From positions 620,001 through 684,000 of the forward strand of contig JAAVLL010000002.1 of the NCBI GenBank assembly GCA_012103035.1: DNA of 64,000 nt, written 5' to 3'. Position numbers and translations under genes: made by a program. Positions 1-10,198 of this stretch are shown one piece after another. A model generated the notes under the pieces. It did not search any database. It was not told the origin of the DNA and saw only the letters and a list, made by a program, of their open reading frames with translations. The DNA comes from Brucella oryzae. GTDB lineage: Bacteria; Pseudomonadota; Alphaproteobacteria; Rhizobiales; Rhizobiaceae. The first letter of the stretch is position 1. Each line of letters opens with the position of its first letter.

Positions 1-580
1 GTGAAACGAAAGCATCGACAGCGCTCAAAAGCGATTTGATATGCCGTTCGCGCAGCACGAATTTATCCAGCGCAATGTCCTTGAAACAGGCATGGCAGCG
101 ATCAGGACCGGCTCCATGGCATAGTTCCTTGCCGGTGGTGCGGACCATCAGACCGTCATGGTGGCAGATGGGGTAATAATCGTGCAAGGTCAGCACGATA
201 CGGCAATCCGGTAGAGTGCGGCGGACAATATGCGGGAATTCGGCACCGAGCAAAAGCAGGTGGTGCAGATGGACGACATCTGGCCTGAAGTCCTGCAACA
301 GTTCAACGATGTCGGGAACGATCCCGTAAAGGTCGATCTGGCTCATGTAGAAGCGGTCGAAATGGCCAGACCAGAGCAGGATTTCGTCACCGCCATTGCC
401 AATGCTCTGGAAGCTTGTTCCTGGGCGGGCCTCACGATGCACCTTGTTGGTGGCGCCCATGAACATGGCTTCGCAACCTGCACGCTGATAGGCGCGAAAC
501 AGATCATGCGCGAAAATTTCCGTTCCACCGGGGTGCAGAGACGGATGGTTATGGGCTGCTATGAGAACACGCTGAGCCAT
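1..580 (-). CDS. GT4-family glycosyltransferase, N-terminal part (runs off window)
   Basis: The reverse strand reads without a break from ATG at 580 to the window edge, giving the first ~193 residues. It begins MAQRVLIAAHNHPS and contains the N-terminal Rossmann-type pattern of GT-B enzymes: a glycine pair (HPGGTE), then PDVVHLHHLLLLG and LTLHDYYPICHHDG. That last motif is typical of GT4 family members that transfer a sugar from a nucleotide-sugar donor in the cytoplasm. The C-terminal donor-binding half lies outside the window. The start codon overlaps the stop of the upstream methyltransferase by one base (TGATG), so the two are probably translationally coupled within a leftward polysaccharide operon. 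The family is clear. Donor and acceptor cannot be told from the sequence. Confidence 0.85.
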   Translation of the reverse strand, partial: MAQRVLIAAHNHPSLHPGGTEIFAHDLFRAYQRAGCEAMFMGATNKVHREARPGTSFQSIGNGGDEILLWSGHFDRFYMSQIDLYGIVPDIVELLQDFRPDVVHLHHLLLLGAEFPHIVRRTLPDCRIVLTLHDYYPICHHDGLMVRTTGKELCHGAGPDRCHACFKDIALDKFVLRERHIKSLLSAVDAFVS

Positions 581-1418
581 CAGGCAGCACCTCGCGAGGC
601 GATGAAAATATCCTGATAGTGATCCGCCTCAATACCACGCCAGTGACCGAAGGATTTTGTGTCGAGCGTAAGCTTCGCGCCGGCAAGGGCGCGGTCCAGA
701 AAACCATTTTCAAACCCCACGGCTGCAAGCGGCGGCAGTTCCGGCACGAACCAGCACGGCCCGCTGCCGTGGCGTTCAAATGCAAGCCGCTTGTCGCGTT
801 TGCCATTGCGGTCGCGCGCGGCCACATCATCCACGACGAACGCCGTCATGAACAGTTTTCCGCCGGGAGCGAGGACGTGGGATACCTGATCGAGATAGGT
901 TTTGACTTCATCTGATGGCAAATGCGTGACCACGGATGTCATGATGACGAAATCGAAACTCTTGTCCGCGAATGGCAGAGTAAGAGTGAGCCCGTTTACC
1001 GCCCCTTTGGGGTTATAGAGGTCATGGGCGATATCGATGTGACGGAACTCGAAATTCGGGTAACGCGACGTGATGTTCTGGCGGCACCAATTCACGCCGC
1101 CCGCTACGGGATCGATGCCGGAATAACGGGCTTTTGCCGGGTCGAGATATTGGGTCAGCGGCACTGCCATGCGGCCGATGCCCGAACCGATGTCGAGCAC
1201 GCGCGCGTCGGGCTGAAGGCCGCCCTTGCGAATAAAATGCCCGAGAAACTCCGCTCCGACCGCACGATAATCACCATCGCCGACGAACACGCTGTTCGGA
1301 TCGGGTGAGGGCAAAAGCGGTTCTTCAAAACAGACTGCATCAGCCAGTCGATCTGCGCATCGGGTATTGCTGGTTTGGCTTCAAGGTCTGGCTGTTTCAG
1401 CGCTACCACGTCCGTCAA
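580..1418 (-). CDS. Class I SAM-dependent methyltransferase (one frameshift)
   Basis: The protein has about 279 residues. It starts MTDVVALKQPDLE at 1418 and carries the SAM-binding motif I VLDIGSGIGRM, followed by the acidic IDP and SFDFVIMTSVVTHL segments of Rossmann-fold methyltransferases (Methyltransf_11/25 type). The frame breaks near 1312, where restoring one T to a T4 run joins KNRF to LPSPDPNSVF. This is most easily explained as a sequencing error. The start overlaps the GT2 gene stop by four bases (ATGA at 1418-1415), and its own stop overlaps the next glycosyltransferase. Its place between two glycosyltransferases suggests that it O-methylates a sugar residue of the polysaccharide or its lipid-linked precursor. 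That substrate is inferred. Confidence 0.8.
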
Positions 1419-3675
1419 GCGGCGCTCCTTTCAGATTTGGTCATGATCACATTGGACAGGTCGGCAGTGCCTTCCTGTTCCTGTGGCAGAGCCATTAATT
1501 CAGTAATGTCATCATCCCAGCGCTGTGTGTGGAGCCAGGAATTATATTGGCTGGCAAGGCCGCGCATGTAATCCGCGCTGCGGCGGATCGAGCGGCGCTC
1601 GAAATGATAAAGTGCTACGGATGGTTCATAGAATATCTGAAAGCCCAGTTGCCTGATCTTCAGGCACAGATCGCTGTCCTCGTAGTCGCCGATGATATAG
1701 TCCTCCGTATAACCGCCGACGAGATCGAATATATCCTTGCGCGTTATCAGGCAGGCGCCGGTGACGCCCGGCACCTCGCGCGGACGCAGCGCTGGCGGAT
1801 AGTTGCCTGGCATACCCTTGTAATAGTGGTGATTCAGCCAGATACCCTGACGGTCGCGAGCAAAATAAAGCCCCGCATGTTGAAGTGAACCATCCTCGAA
1901 CAGAAGGCGAGGGCCGATTGCTCCGAGCTTTGGCTGGTCGAATAAAGGCTGGATCAGCCGCTGCAACCAGCCATGTTCAGCAGGCACGACGTCGGAATTC
2001 AACATCACGATAGTCGTGCCGGTGGCAATGCTGGCGCCGGCATTGCAGGCACGCGCATAGCCGCCATTGCGGTTCATGATGGCAAGCTTGAACGGCATGT
2101 CGTGCAGGATGTGCAATCCGCCCAGCATGTGTTCGGTATCGTCCTGAATTTCAGGTGAATCCAGCACGAAGATGAATTCTGCGTTTTCAACCAGCCATGG
2201 GTCCGTCGCCATGGACGAAAACTGGAAACGCAGGAAGTCGAGATTGCGGTACAGCGGAATGACGATGGAGGCGAACGGGGATGCTGGTGTCGTTCCGTAA
2301 TCCTTCACCTCGGATATCCGCACCGTTGCGGCGAGCTTATTCTCGACTTCGGTAAGCGCCGGTCCAAGAATATGCGAGAAGACGTGCGGCCTTGCCTGTT
2401 GCGGTGGCACCGACCGCAAGATACGGTTGCGTTGAGCGGAAGGTTCAAAGGGCTGCGGCGCGGGCACCAGCGGCGCGGTCGCGCCCGATGCAAGGCGCAT
2501 CTGGAACCGCGGCTGCAAAAGCGGCCCGAGATTTTGCACCGAAGGAAGCCAGGCGACAAAGCCGGTCACATCCTGCTGCGGTTCGTCTTCCCGTTTCGCG
2601 ATCTTTCCGGCAAATTTATGAAAATTGGGCTTCAGCGACAATGCGCTGCCACCTTCTGGAAGATATTCGATATCTGCAAGCATGGCGGCCGGATCATGCA
2701 TCCATCCGCCAACGATCAAGCCACCGTCAAGCGCCAACGCGAGATCGATTTCCGCTGCCGGATGGGTAGCAGACTGCGCGATCTGGCGAACAGGCAATGG
2801 CGTACGCGTTTGCAGATCAATGGCAACCGCAGCACCAGCGGAGCTTAGCTTGCCGAGCGGCGAACAAGAAACTCCCGCAATGCGCCATTGCCCTGCCATT
2901 TGGTCCACCATTTGGCGAAATCTGTTTGTTCGCCGGTCGTAGCCGCGAGTTTGCGAACGGCAACACCTTTCTGGCCGGTCAGGACCAGCAACAGCGATGA
3001 CGGCAGATCTTGCGCTGCTTCCAGCAGAAAATGGCATGGCTGCCAGGCGTTGCGAGCCTGCTTGCCCACCACAAATCGTGGCGGAATGACCATGACGCTG
3101 CCGGAAGTGATGCCGTAGATGGCCGAAATCTCACCCAGCATCGGGTCGACCGCAGTTTCAAGGAGATGATGACCCTGAACCGGTTCGCCGCAATGCTGGG
3201 CCTCGCGCGGTTCCGGCGTCAGTGCGAAAGTCAGGTCACGCACGAGGGATGCGAAAGTCTGGTTTCGCGAAAGCCGGAAAGTGCTGCGCCACGTGGTCAG
3301 CAAATTAGTGAGAAGCTTGATATGTCCGGGCAGAGTAAGTTCCCTGACGACATATTCGACATCGAAGGGAGCAAGTTCGTTGGCCGGATAGATGGCCGCT
3401 TGAGCAGTGGGGCCAAGGGAGCCAGCAGAGAGCGAAAGTTCTGCGGGCTCGTTGCCGGTGCGCAGGGCCCAGAACATGCGTAAGCCGCCATTCTCGAGCG
3501 GAATGCCGACGCTCAGCAGCGGGACTGGCTGAACTGGCATTTCAAACTTGCATTTGGTGGTTGTTCGAGCCGGGCCTGGGATATCCCAGATGACCACAGC
3601 GACATCGGCGCAGAGACGGCAAATGGAGAGGTTCTCGGTTTTGCTTTCAGTGTCCGCCGAATGGTCGAGGTTCAA
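1415..3675 (-). CDS. Large GT2-family glycosyltransferase with N-terminal extension (one frameshift)
   Basis: The full span codes for about 753 residues. The N-terminal ~390 residues (from MNLDHSADTESK) resemble nothing I recognise. The C-terminal part is a GT-A fold family 2 glycosyltransferase: FASIVIPLYRN opens the nucleotide-binding domain, TIVMLNSDVVP supplies the acidic metal-binding site, and DYEDSDLCLKIRQLGF is the conserved ED acceptor-side motif, followed by YEPSVALYHFE. The frame shifts near 2850. Adding one A there joins LVRRSA to KLSSAGAAVAID. A chain of this length with an unassigned N-terminal half is common for EPS and O-antigen enzymes that carry an extra interaction or glycosyltransferase domain. 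It is probably cytoplasmic and membrane-associated, extending the sugar repeat unit. It is followed at four-base overlap by the methyltransferase. Confidence 0.8.
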
Positions 3676-3738
3676 TGTGAGGCCCTTTCATTCTTGCAGG
3701 AATATCGGCTTGCAGGAAAATCCCGCTTGCCGGAAGGC

Positions 3739-3814
3739 CCGGGCACGCACCGCCAGGGAGTATGCGTGCCCGGTGAAGACGAAACGTGCCCGGCGGGAGG
3801 ATTGCCGGGCACGT
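3739..3814 (-). terminator. Tandem GC-rich hairpins downstream of the RTX gene
   Basis: Two strong inverted repeats lie 15 bases beyond the RTX stop. The first (3784-3794 with 3804-3814) is an 11-bp stem, ACGTGCCCGGC/GCCGGGCACGT, with a 9-base loop. The second (3739-3748 with 3764-3773) is a 10-bp stem, CCGGGCACGC/GCGTGCCCGG. All four arms share CGTGCCCGG, so alternative pairings between hairpins are possible. On the reverse strand the first stem is followed by TTCGTCTTC, only weakly T-rich. It probably terminates the RTX transcript or stabilises its 3' end while reducing read-through into the GT2 gene at 3675. Confidence 0.65.
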
Positions 3815-3828
3815 TCTCAATTGTTCAA

Positions 3829-4488
3829 TTAGTGAACAGTGAAGTACTGGTCGGGATGGGCCTGTACGTCGTCTGCATTGGTGTTCACGAGGGTAACGGT
3901 ATCGCCATTGCCGAGATCGACAACGACATTGCCACCAACCTGCGTGACGCGATCGGCAAGATCGTCTGCGGAAGAGACATCAAGGCCATTGATGCCCTTC
4001 TGAATCTGCAGAATGTCTTCACCGGGATTGAAGTCGAGAATGACGTCGTTTCCGCCGCCACCATTGAACAGGAATGTATCGCTGCCATTTCCGCCGATAA
4101 GGATATCGTCACCGGCACCGCCATCGAGGATGTCGTTGCCGTTACCACCTTGCAGGATATCGTTTCCGTCGCCGCCAAAGAGAAGGTCTGCGCCATTGCC
4201 GCCCTGAAGAACATCGTCTCCAGCACCGCCAAACAGCACATCATTCCCATTGCCGCCGCTCAGGACGTCGTTTCCTGCATCACCGAACAGAATGTCATTC
4301 CCATTTCCGCCGAAAAGTAGGTCATCGCCGTTTCCGCCGAAAAGGGTGTCGTTCCCGTTGTCGCCGAAGATGGTGTCATTGCCATCACCTCCGAATACGA
4401 GATCATCGCCGCCATGGGCACGGATGAAATCGTCAAAGCGGGAGCCGAACAACACGTCGTCGTAGGCGCCGCCTTCTAAAGTGGCCAT
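3829..4488 (-). CDS. Small RTX-type calcium-binding secreted protein
   Basis: This intact 219-residue protein has no Sec signal peptide. Residues ~20-140 are about a dozen tandem glycine- and aspartate-rich nonapeptides of the form GG-x-G-x-D-x-L-x (for example GGDGNDTIF, GGNGDDLLF, GGAGDDVLQ), which bind Ca2+ as a parallel beta-roll. The C-terminal ~70 residues (from LFNGGGGNDVILDF to the end FTVH) have the acidic and hydrophobic tail typical of type I secretion signals. A good ribosome site, AAGGAG, lies before ATG. The neighbouring membrane-fusion and ABC exporter genes are the obvious export route. In Sinorhizobium meliloti the galactoglucan cluster includes an RTX protein, ExpE1/WgeA, in the same context. 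By analogy this protein may act with the exopolysaccharide outside the cell, but that role is inferred. Confidence 0.9.
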   Translation of the reverse strand: MATLEGGAYDDVLFGSRFDDFIRAHGGDDLVFGGDGNDTIFGDNGNDTLFGGNGDDLLFGGNGNDILFGDAGNDVLSGGNGNDVLFGGAGDDVLQGGNGADLLFGGDGNDILQGGNGNDILDGGAGDDILIGGNGSDTFLFNGGGGNDVILDFNPGEDILQIQKGINGLDVSSADDLADRVTQVGGNVVVDLGNGDTVTLVNTNADDVQAHPDQYFTVH

Positions 4489-4871
4489 CTGCTTCTCCTT
4501 GTGTTCCTGTATGGGGTTTCCACAAGCCGGAATGCTCCGACCATTATGCTCTTAGTAGTCTGCGCTGCATTAATTGGAATTGCAACATTGGTAATTGGTA
4601 TAATTGCGGCATCTATAAGTAACAAATTATTACCATTAATTTATATTTCAGTTGTGTAAACACATATGCGAATTACATTTGTGATTATTATAATTTATAT
4701 TTGCTACGTATTTCTATTTAAATTAATTCAAAATTTGAATAATATTGCTTTACATCGAAAAATACCAATTTATTTCAATAATATGACACCACGTACGTTG
4801 ATTTATACGCGGTGTCCAAATTTTCTAAATTTCAACCTATGATCGATTTCTACTTCGGAATACTCTTGTCG
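4489..4871. other. AT-rich intergenic region upstream of the RTX gene
   Basis: These 383 bases hold no credible gene. From about 4560 to 4860 the sequence is strikingly AT-rich compared with its neighbours. It must contain the promoter of the leftward RTX gene, whose ribosome site is at 4494-4502. It includes the palindrome at 4726-4740 described separately. AT-rich islands upstream of exopolysaccharide genes in Rhizobiales are frequent targets of MucR/Ros-type zinc-finger regulators, so a second level of control is possible. Confidence 0.6.
4726..4740. promoter_or_regulatory. Candidate operator ATTCAAA-A-TTTGAAT (copy 1)
   Basis: This is a perfect 15-bp palindrome around a central A, ATTCAAAATTTGAAT, 238 bases upstream of the RTX start. 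The 13-bp core TTCAAAATTTGAA recurs exactly at 8215-8227 and 10186-10198, each time in the intergenic region before a polysaccharide-locus transcript. A MarR-family regulator is encoded next to copy 2. MarR proteins typically bind such interrupted palindromes as dimers. Confidence 0.55.
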
Positions 4872-6285
4872 CTAATCTTCGCGGAAGGCGCGGTTCAAAC
4901 TATCCGTGATAGGTGAAACCAAGTAATCGATGGCACGACGCTCCTTGTGTACGATGATTATCTCGGCAGGCATGCCTGGATAAAGCCGTGCCGCTGGATT
5001 TGCGGCAAGTGACGCCGGAGTAATTTCGGCTCGCGCGACGAAAAACGCGGTATCTGTCTTTTCGTCGAGCGACTGATCGGCCGCGATATAGGTCAGTTTT
5101 CCGTCGAGCGGCGCCATTGAGCGTTGATTATATGCAGTCAACCGGATCTGTGCGCCTGCGCCAACCGAAATGCTGTCGATATCGCGTGGGCTGATTTTCA
5201 TTTCAACGACCAGAGGCTCGTTCTCCGGAACGATATCCATGATCGCTTCGCCCGGTGCGATGACGCCGCCCGGCGTGCGCAGTCGGATGTTCGCAACGAT
5301 ACCGTCTTGCGGAGAGGTGACTTCCACACGACGCATCACATCCTTGGCGGCAACGATGCGTTCTCGCACATCCGAAAGTTCGACTTGGCTCGATGTAATC
5401 TCGCCAGCGATTTCGGACTGCAGGTCGCTTTCGATTCCCGTCAGGGCGAATTCAGCTCCCGCCTTTGCTTGTTCTGCCTTCGCCTTGTCACCGGCATATT
5501 CGCCACGATCACCCGCAAGCTGACTGAGACGCGTATCGATTTCCGTGAGCTTCGACTTCTGGGCAAAGCCTTTTTCAACGAGGCTGGCAATTGCTTTGCG
5601 TTGATCGCTGATGAGTTCAATCTGCCGATCTGTGGCAGCAATCTGTGATGTGGAAGCCTTGGCTTGCTCCGTATATTGCTCGATAGTCTTCTGTTGTATG
5701 TCGATCTTGCTCAGTTTTTGGGCAAGCCGCTTCTGGAAAAGATGTTTTCTGCACGAATGGCGTTTTGCGCGTTCTCGCCGCCATCGGCGAAACCTTCTGG
5801 AAAGCTGATTTCTTTTGACCGGATTGCTCGGCACGCAGGCGGGCCAGTTTTGCGATCAAACCGATGCGCCTGCTTTCCAGCGACTGGAGATCGGAGCGGG
5901 CCTTGGTGTCGTCAAGCCGGAGAAGTGGCTGGCCGACCTTGACTATGTCGCCTTCCTGTACGAGCAGGCGATCGAGAATGCCGCCTTCAAGATGGCTGAT
6001 CGTCTTGCGCTTCGAATCGACGATCACTGTGCCCATTGCGACTGCTGCACTGCCCAGATTGGCAGAATAAGCCCAGGCGAAAAAACCGCCGAAAGCGACG
6101 CCGATTGTGGCAAGGCCAGCAATGATGAGGCCGCGCAATGGTGATCTCGAATCCTCTTGCTCCAGATCAAGCGCCCATTCAGGTTTGACGCTTCCGAAGC
6201 GGGTGAGGGCCTTGTGATCCGACGATTCTGCACGCGGCGCGAGCAGGCTGGAAACACGACGAGGAATAACCGATTTACCCATCAT
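4872..6285 (-). CDS. HlyD/PrsE-type membrane-fusion protein of type I secretion (two frameshifts)
   Basis: The span codes for about 471 residues. A cytoplasmic N-terminus (~50 residues) is followed by one membrane helix (LIIAGLATIGVAFGGFFAWAY), a lipoyl-like half motif (ISHLEGGILDRLLVQEGDIV), a long coiled-coil region, and the second half barrel ending in the HlyD signature region (TSPQDGIVANIRLRTPGGVI, then LYPGMPAEIII). Two breaks occur, near 5800 and 5745. Adding one C and one T restores SAFPEGFADGGENAQNA and NIFFQKRLAQKLS. The ATG overlaps the stop of the ABC exporter by four bases, so the pair is one operon. The product should bridge the inner-membrane ABC exporter and a TolC-like outer-membrane channel, which is not encoded here. 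Confidence 0.9.
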
Positions 6286-8056
6286 GCGTTTGCTGCTCCC
6301 ATTTGTGGGCCATTACTGGCGGGTGTCAGTGACGCGACGACATCGGTGCGCGGGCCGAACTGTGAAATGCGCCCGTTTTCGAGGACGAGCAGCTTGTCGG
6401 CGACCTGCATGATAGACGGCCGATGTGCGATCATGATGACAATCGCGCCATCGTCACGGGCGTGTTCGACCGCCCGGATCAGCGCACGTTCGCCAACGGC
6501 ATCAAGATTTGAATTCGGTTCATCGAGGACGATCAGGCGCGGGCGGTTGTAGAGGCAGCGAGCCAGCCCGATTCTTTGGCGCTGGCCACCCGACAGCGTC
6601 AGGCGACCGTCACCGACCGGCGTATCATAGCCGAGTGGCATACGTCCGATCATTTCATGCACATCGGCAAGGCGCGCGGCTTCAAGCACGCGGTGCGGTT
6701 CGCTGTCTCCCATGCGGGCGATGTTGTCCTTGATGGTTCCATCAAGCAGCGAGACAGACTGCGGCAGATAACCGGCTATCTCGCCAAATGAGCCGCGTTC
6801 CCAGAGAAAAACGTTGTTGCCGTCCAGGAAAACGCCGCCGGATGTCGGCTTCACGATGCCGATCAGCAGACGGGCAAGCGTTGATTTACCCGCAGCCGAG
6901 GGGCCAACGACACCAAGAACTTCACCTGGCGAAACAGAGAACGAGATTCCTTGATGATCGGAACATCGACGCCGGGAGCGGCGTAAATGAGCTTGTCGAT
7001 TACGAGATCACCGTTGGGGCGCGGTGTCGGCATGGTCTGTCGAACGGCCAGATTCTCAGAAAGCAGTGATTGGACACGCTTCCAGCTCGCAATAGCGCTG
7101 ACCCACTGACGCCAGTTTTCGACGATTCGATCGAACGGCATCAGCAAACGACCGATGATGATGCTGGTTGCAATCATCGCGCCGGGGGTGATTTCCTGCT
7201 GCATGGCGAGGAGTGTGCCTATGCCGAGCGACCCGATCTGGATGATGAAGCGCGCTGTGCGGGCAATCGAGGATAGGGCGCGGGCACGAGTGCCGCCTAG
7301 GTCGAGCACTTCGAGCGCCTGAACCTGCATCGTACGCCAGCGACGCGCGAGTGCCGGGAGCATGCCCATGGCTTCGATGACTTCGGCGTGGCGCAAGCTG
7401 CTGCCGATTTTCGAGACCGCTTCGATGTTGGCTTGATTCGCTTCCTGAATCAGGTTTCGGGTCAGGAGATCAGTCAGCAGTCCACACGCGACCAGAATGA
7501 TCACGGCGACGAGGCCAATCACGCCCAACATCGGGTGAAGCAGGAATAGAACGCCGAGAAAGATAGGCGACCATGCTGCATCAAGTGGGGCATTGATGGC
7601 GGGTGAGGTCAGGAAACTGCGCAATTCGTTGAGATCGCGAAGCGTCTGAGTCGCTTTCGGCATACCCTGATTCACCGAAGCTTGTACCGCTGCCGTCAGA
7701 ACCGCCAGGTTTAGACGACGTACAAGGGCACTACCCATGGCCTGGAAGGAAAGCGAGCGGATATATTCCAGCACGCCGAAGACCAACATGGCTCCGATGG
7801 CAAGCACGGTCAGCATGGTAAGCGTATCCATGCTTCGGCTGTTCAGCACCCTATCATGAACCTGCAACATATAGAGGGGTACAGTGAGTTGTAGCAAATT
7901 GATACAGGCACTGAGGAGTACCGCATAAAGTAGTCCCGACAGGAAAACGCGGCGCGCCTTGAAAATCAGGCCTTTGGGCGTAGTTACCGAATCGTCCTGC
8001 CCCTTTTTGTATGCAGGGCTCTTGCCAATCGAATTGATTTCGCGAGTATCATTCAT
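6282..8056 (-). CDS. Type I secretion ABC exporter, PrsD/ExpD1-like (one frameshift)
   Basis: The protein of about 591 residues has an N-terminal six-helix ABC exporter membrane domain (starting RVFLSGLLYAVLLSACINLL) and a C-terminal ATPase. The ATPase carries Walker A (GPSAAGKST), Q-loop (GYLPQSVSLLDGTI), signature LSGGQRQRIGLARCLY, Walker B LIVLDEPNSNLD and the switch histidine in IAHRPS. The frame breaks near 6955. One extra G restores IIKGISFSVSPGEVLGVVG. It is the inner-membrane energiser of a type I secretion system. The adjacent HlyD partner overlaps by four bases, and the RTX protein downstream is the likely cargo. The gene is transcribed away from the MarR gene across a 197-bp divergent region containing the shared palindrome. 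Confidence 0.9.
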
Positions 8057-8213
8057 ACGCTATCTGCCTTGGAATGGTCACAGGTGGCGGATATCCCTAA
8101 AAACTGTGTGCTAGTTCTCAAGGTCAGTAAAGTAATACTGCAGAGAATGTGACAGAAAAAGTTCTTACGGCGGGGAAATGCGAAAGGAGAAAAGAAAATA
8201 TAACTGAAAATTT

Positions 8214-8228
8214 CTTCAAAATTTGAAG
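8214..8228. promoter_or_regulatory. Candidate operator CTTCAAA-A-TTTGAAG (copy 2)
   Basis: This 15-bp palindrome with a central A lies 26 bases before the MarR start codon and 158 bases before the divergent exporter start. It contains the same 13-bp core as copies 1 and 3. Its position close to the MarR start is what would be expected for autoregulation and for joint control of the secretion operon. The link between the box and this particular regulator is inferred. Confidence 0.6.
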
Positions 8229-8253
8229 TAAAATTGAAAATGGAGAGCAAAAG

Positions 8254-8822
8254 ATGCAAAAACTTCTACACGAGGGAGTGGAAGTCGAAACATCAGTCGA
8301 TGGCTTTACTGCCGTTGATTTTCCTGAAGTTACCGCCGAAAAACAGGAACGCAGACATCCGGTTCATACAGTTGTTATCACGCATTTCGAACTGGCCCGG
8401 ATGATAGAACGAGTAAACCGCCGCTTTGTGAGTCTGCTGAAAACCGAGCTGACAAAGTTAGGCGTGGAAGATATCGGTCCGGCCCAGACCTTGGTTCTGA
8501 TGGCTATCGGCGATGTCGAGCTCACTGTGGGTGAACTACTGGATCGCGGACATTACGTCGGTTCCAACATTTCCTATTATCTTAAACAGCTTACGGACGG
8601 TGGGTACGTTGATCGCGTCGCTTCGCAGAGGGATAAACGGTCCGCTCGTATCCGCCTGACAGATAAGGGGAACGGCTGTGCGCAAGCTTGCGGAATGCAA
8701 GCCGGGCTTACAACCATATCCTCACCCGGGATGATGACGATCTCAGAAATCTTGAGATTGCCTACCAGACTCTGCACAGGCTGGAGCTCGTGTGGGGCAA
8801 TGCCGCACGATTTGGCATTTGA
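8254..8822 (+). CDS. MarR-family regulator, ExpG/WggR-like position (one frameshift)
   Basis: The reconstructed protein has about 190 residues. Residues ~40-150 form a winged-helix domain: LARMIERVNRRFVSLLKTEL is the dimerising helix, then ELTVGELLDRGHYVGSNISYYL the recognition region and GYVDRVASQRDKRSARIRLT the wing. The frame breaks at ~8672 in a G run. One extra G gives TDKGERLCASLRNASRAYNH and a stop at 8822. The ATG has a GGAG ribosome site. Position, size and family match ExpG (WggR), the MarR-type activator of galactoglucan genes in S. meliloti. It is probably the local switch for this polysaccharide and secretion locus. Orthology is not proven. Confidence 0.8.
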
Positions 8823-8867
8823 TATGTTGCGACGACTTTCGGCCGCTGGCCGAGCACGTTTCGTAAC

Positions 8868-10083
8868 ATGCGTATAGCATTTGTGCATAGGCGCGGTTTC
8901 GGCCAATTCGCTGCGCTAGCCGAAAATCTGGCTACCAGTGGACATGATGTAAGCCTGATTTGCGAGACGGTGGACCGTCGCCTCCCAGCGGTCCGCGTCA
9001 TACGCCATAGGGTTGAATCTGGTCCTCGCACCGGCGGTGCGATGGCCAGATATCTTGAAGTACCCGATCATCATACGAGGATCGGGTACCGTGTGGCTGA
9101 AACCCTTGAATCCATGGCTCGTCATGGCCAGGCGCCTGATATCGTCGTCGGTCATATTGGCTGGGGCAGCATGATGTTCGTCAAGGACGTATTGCCCTCG
9201 ACAGCTGCTCTGGGGTATTGCGAGTTTTTCTACCGTGCCAATGGTGCAGATGTGGGCTTTGCGCCCGGCGATAAGCCGGATATCGAGACTCGCAAGCGCC
9301 TGCGTCTGCGCAATATGGCGCGCTCGTTACCCTTGAGGGATTGACGGCGGGTTTAGTCCGACGCACTGGCAGAAAAGCCTCTACCCACGATCCGTGCAGA
9401 ATCGCATTGCCGTGGTGCATGAAGGGGTAGATACAAAACTTTTCTATCCGGATCGACATGCAACAATTCAGTTGCCGGATGGGCGGACGCTGAAAGTAGG
9501 AGAATCGCGGGTGATTACATTCGTCGCCCGCGATCTCGAGCCCTATCGTGGATTTCCACAAGCGCTTGAAGCTGCGGCGAAGGTCATTCGCCGAAACGAC
9601 GAAGCGATCTTCGTTTTGTCGGCGGCGATGGCGTGAGTTATGGAACACCGCCGCCGGGCGGCGGTTCGTGGCGTGAGCATCTTATCAGGAATTTCGATCT
9701 GCCGCCGGATCGTATCGTGTTCCCAGGCACAATCCCGCATGCCCAGCTACGGAAACTCTATCAGATATCGACTGCCCATATCTATCTGACTTACCCGTTC
9801 GTTCTGTCCTGGTCGGTCGTGGAAGCGATGGCCTGCGGAGCACTCATCATCGGTTCGGACACGCCGCCTGTGCGGGAAGTGATCCGTTCGGGTCAGAATG
9901 GGCTGCTCGTGCCGTTTTTGACTCGGATGTGTTGGCGGAAGTGATCATGAACGTGCTTCGTGATCCCGATGCATGCCTTCAGATGCGGGCGGCAGCACGT
10001 CGAACCGTTGAAAATCGGTTCAAGTTGTCGGATTGTTTACAACAGCAAAAACCTTGATCGACGCAGTATTGAACGGGAGATAA
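8868..10083 (+). CDS. GT4-family glycosyltransferase (five frameshifts)
   Basis: The full-span product is about 406 residues. It begins MRIAFVHRRGFGQFAALAEN, the N-terminal Rossmann half of a GT-B enzyme with PDIVVGHIGWGSMMFVKDVL. The C-terminal donor domain holds VITFVARDLEPYRGF, then the retaining-GT4 pattern VVEAMACGALIIGSDTPPVRE, whose glutamates contact the nucleotide sugar. Breaks occur near 9319, 9357, 9620, 9917 and 10035. Each is repaired by one extra base in a short run (for example SGGDGVSYGTP at 9620). A 6-bp GC-rich hairpin (8839-8853) sits between the MarR stop and this start and may attenuate read-through. The enzyme should add a sugar to the polysaccharide repeat on the cytoplasmic face of the membrane. 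Confidence 0.85.
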
Positions 10084-10185
10084 TCAGTATGTGGCGAAAA
10101 TCTGGCGTTCAAACAATGATTTAGAAATATAAAATGCCGTGTTTCTACGTGTTTACGCTGTATTTTCAATATACATGAACATTAT

Positions 10186-10198
10186 TTCAAAATTTGAA
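10186..10198. promoter_or_regulatory. Candidate operator TTCAAA-A-TTTGAA (copy 3)
   Basis: This is the third exact copy of the 13-bp core, inside the AT-rich gap (10084-10326) before the long rightward glycosyltransferase operon. Placement upstream of a third transcript start supports a shared regulon made of the RTX gene, the exporter/MarR pair and this operon. No convincing -35/-10 pair could be assigned next to it. Confidence 0.55.

Noticed and set aside
1155..1418. Methyltransferase, GT and other split frames as true pseudogenes or separate genes
   Set aside because: Both sides of each break continue the same family alignment and one homopolymer base restores the frame, so sequencing error is the simpler reading.
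3661..4320. Long rightward open frame opposite the RTX gene
   Set aside because: It mirrors the nonapeptide repeats in the antisense frame (repeating V/I-A-A-x pattern), has no ribosome site and no family resemblance; the leftward RTX frame is clearly the gene.
8214..10198. Homopolymer frameshifts as phase variation of the surface polysaccharide genes
   Set aside because: The affected runs are only 2-5 bases long and occur equally in housekeeping genes (pbpC, ndh, dctB), unlike contingency loci.
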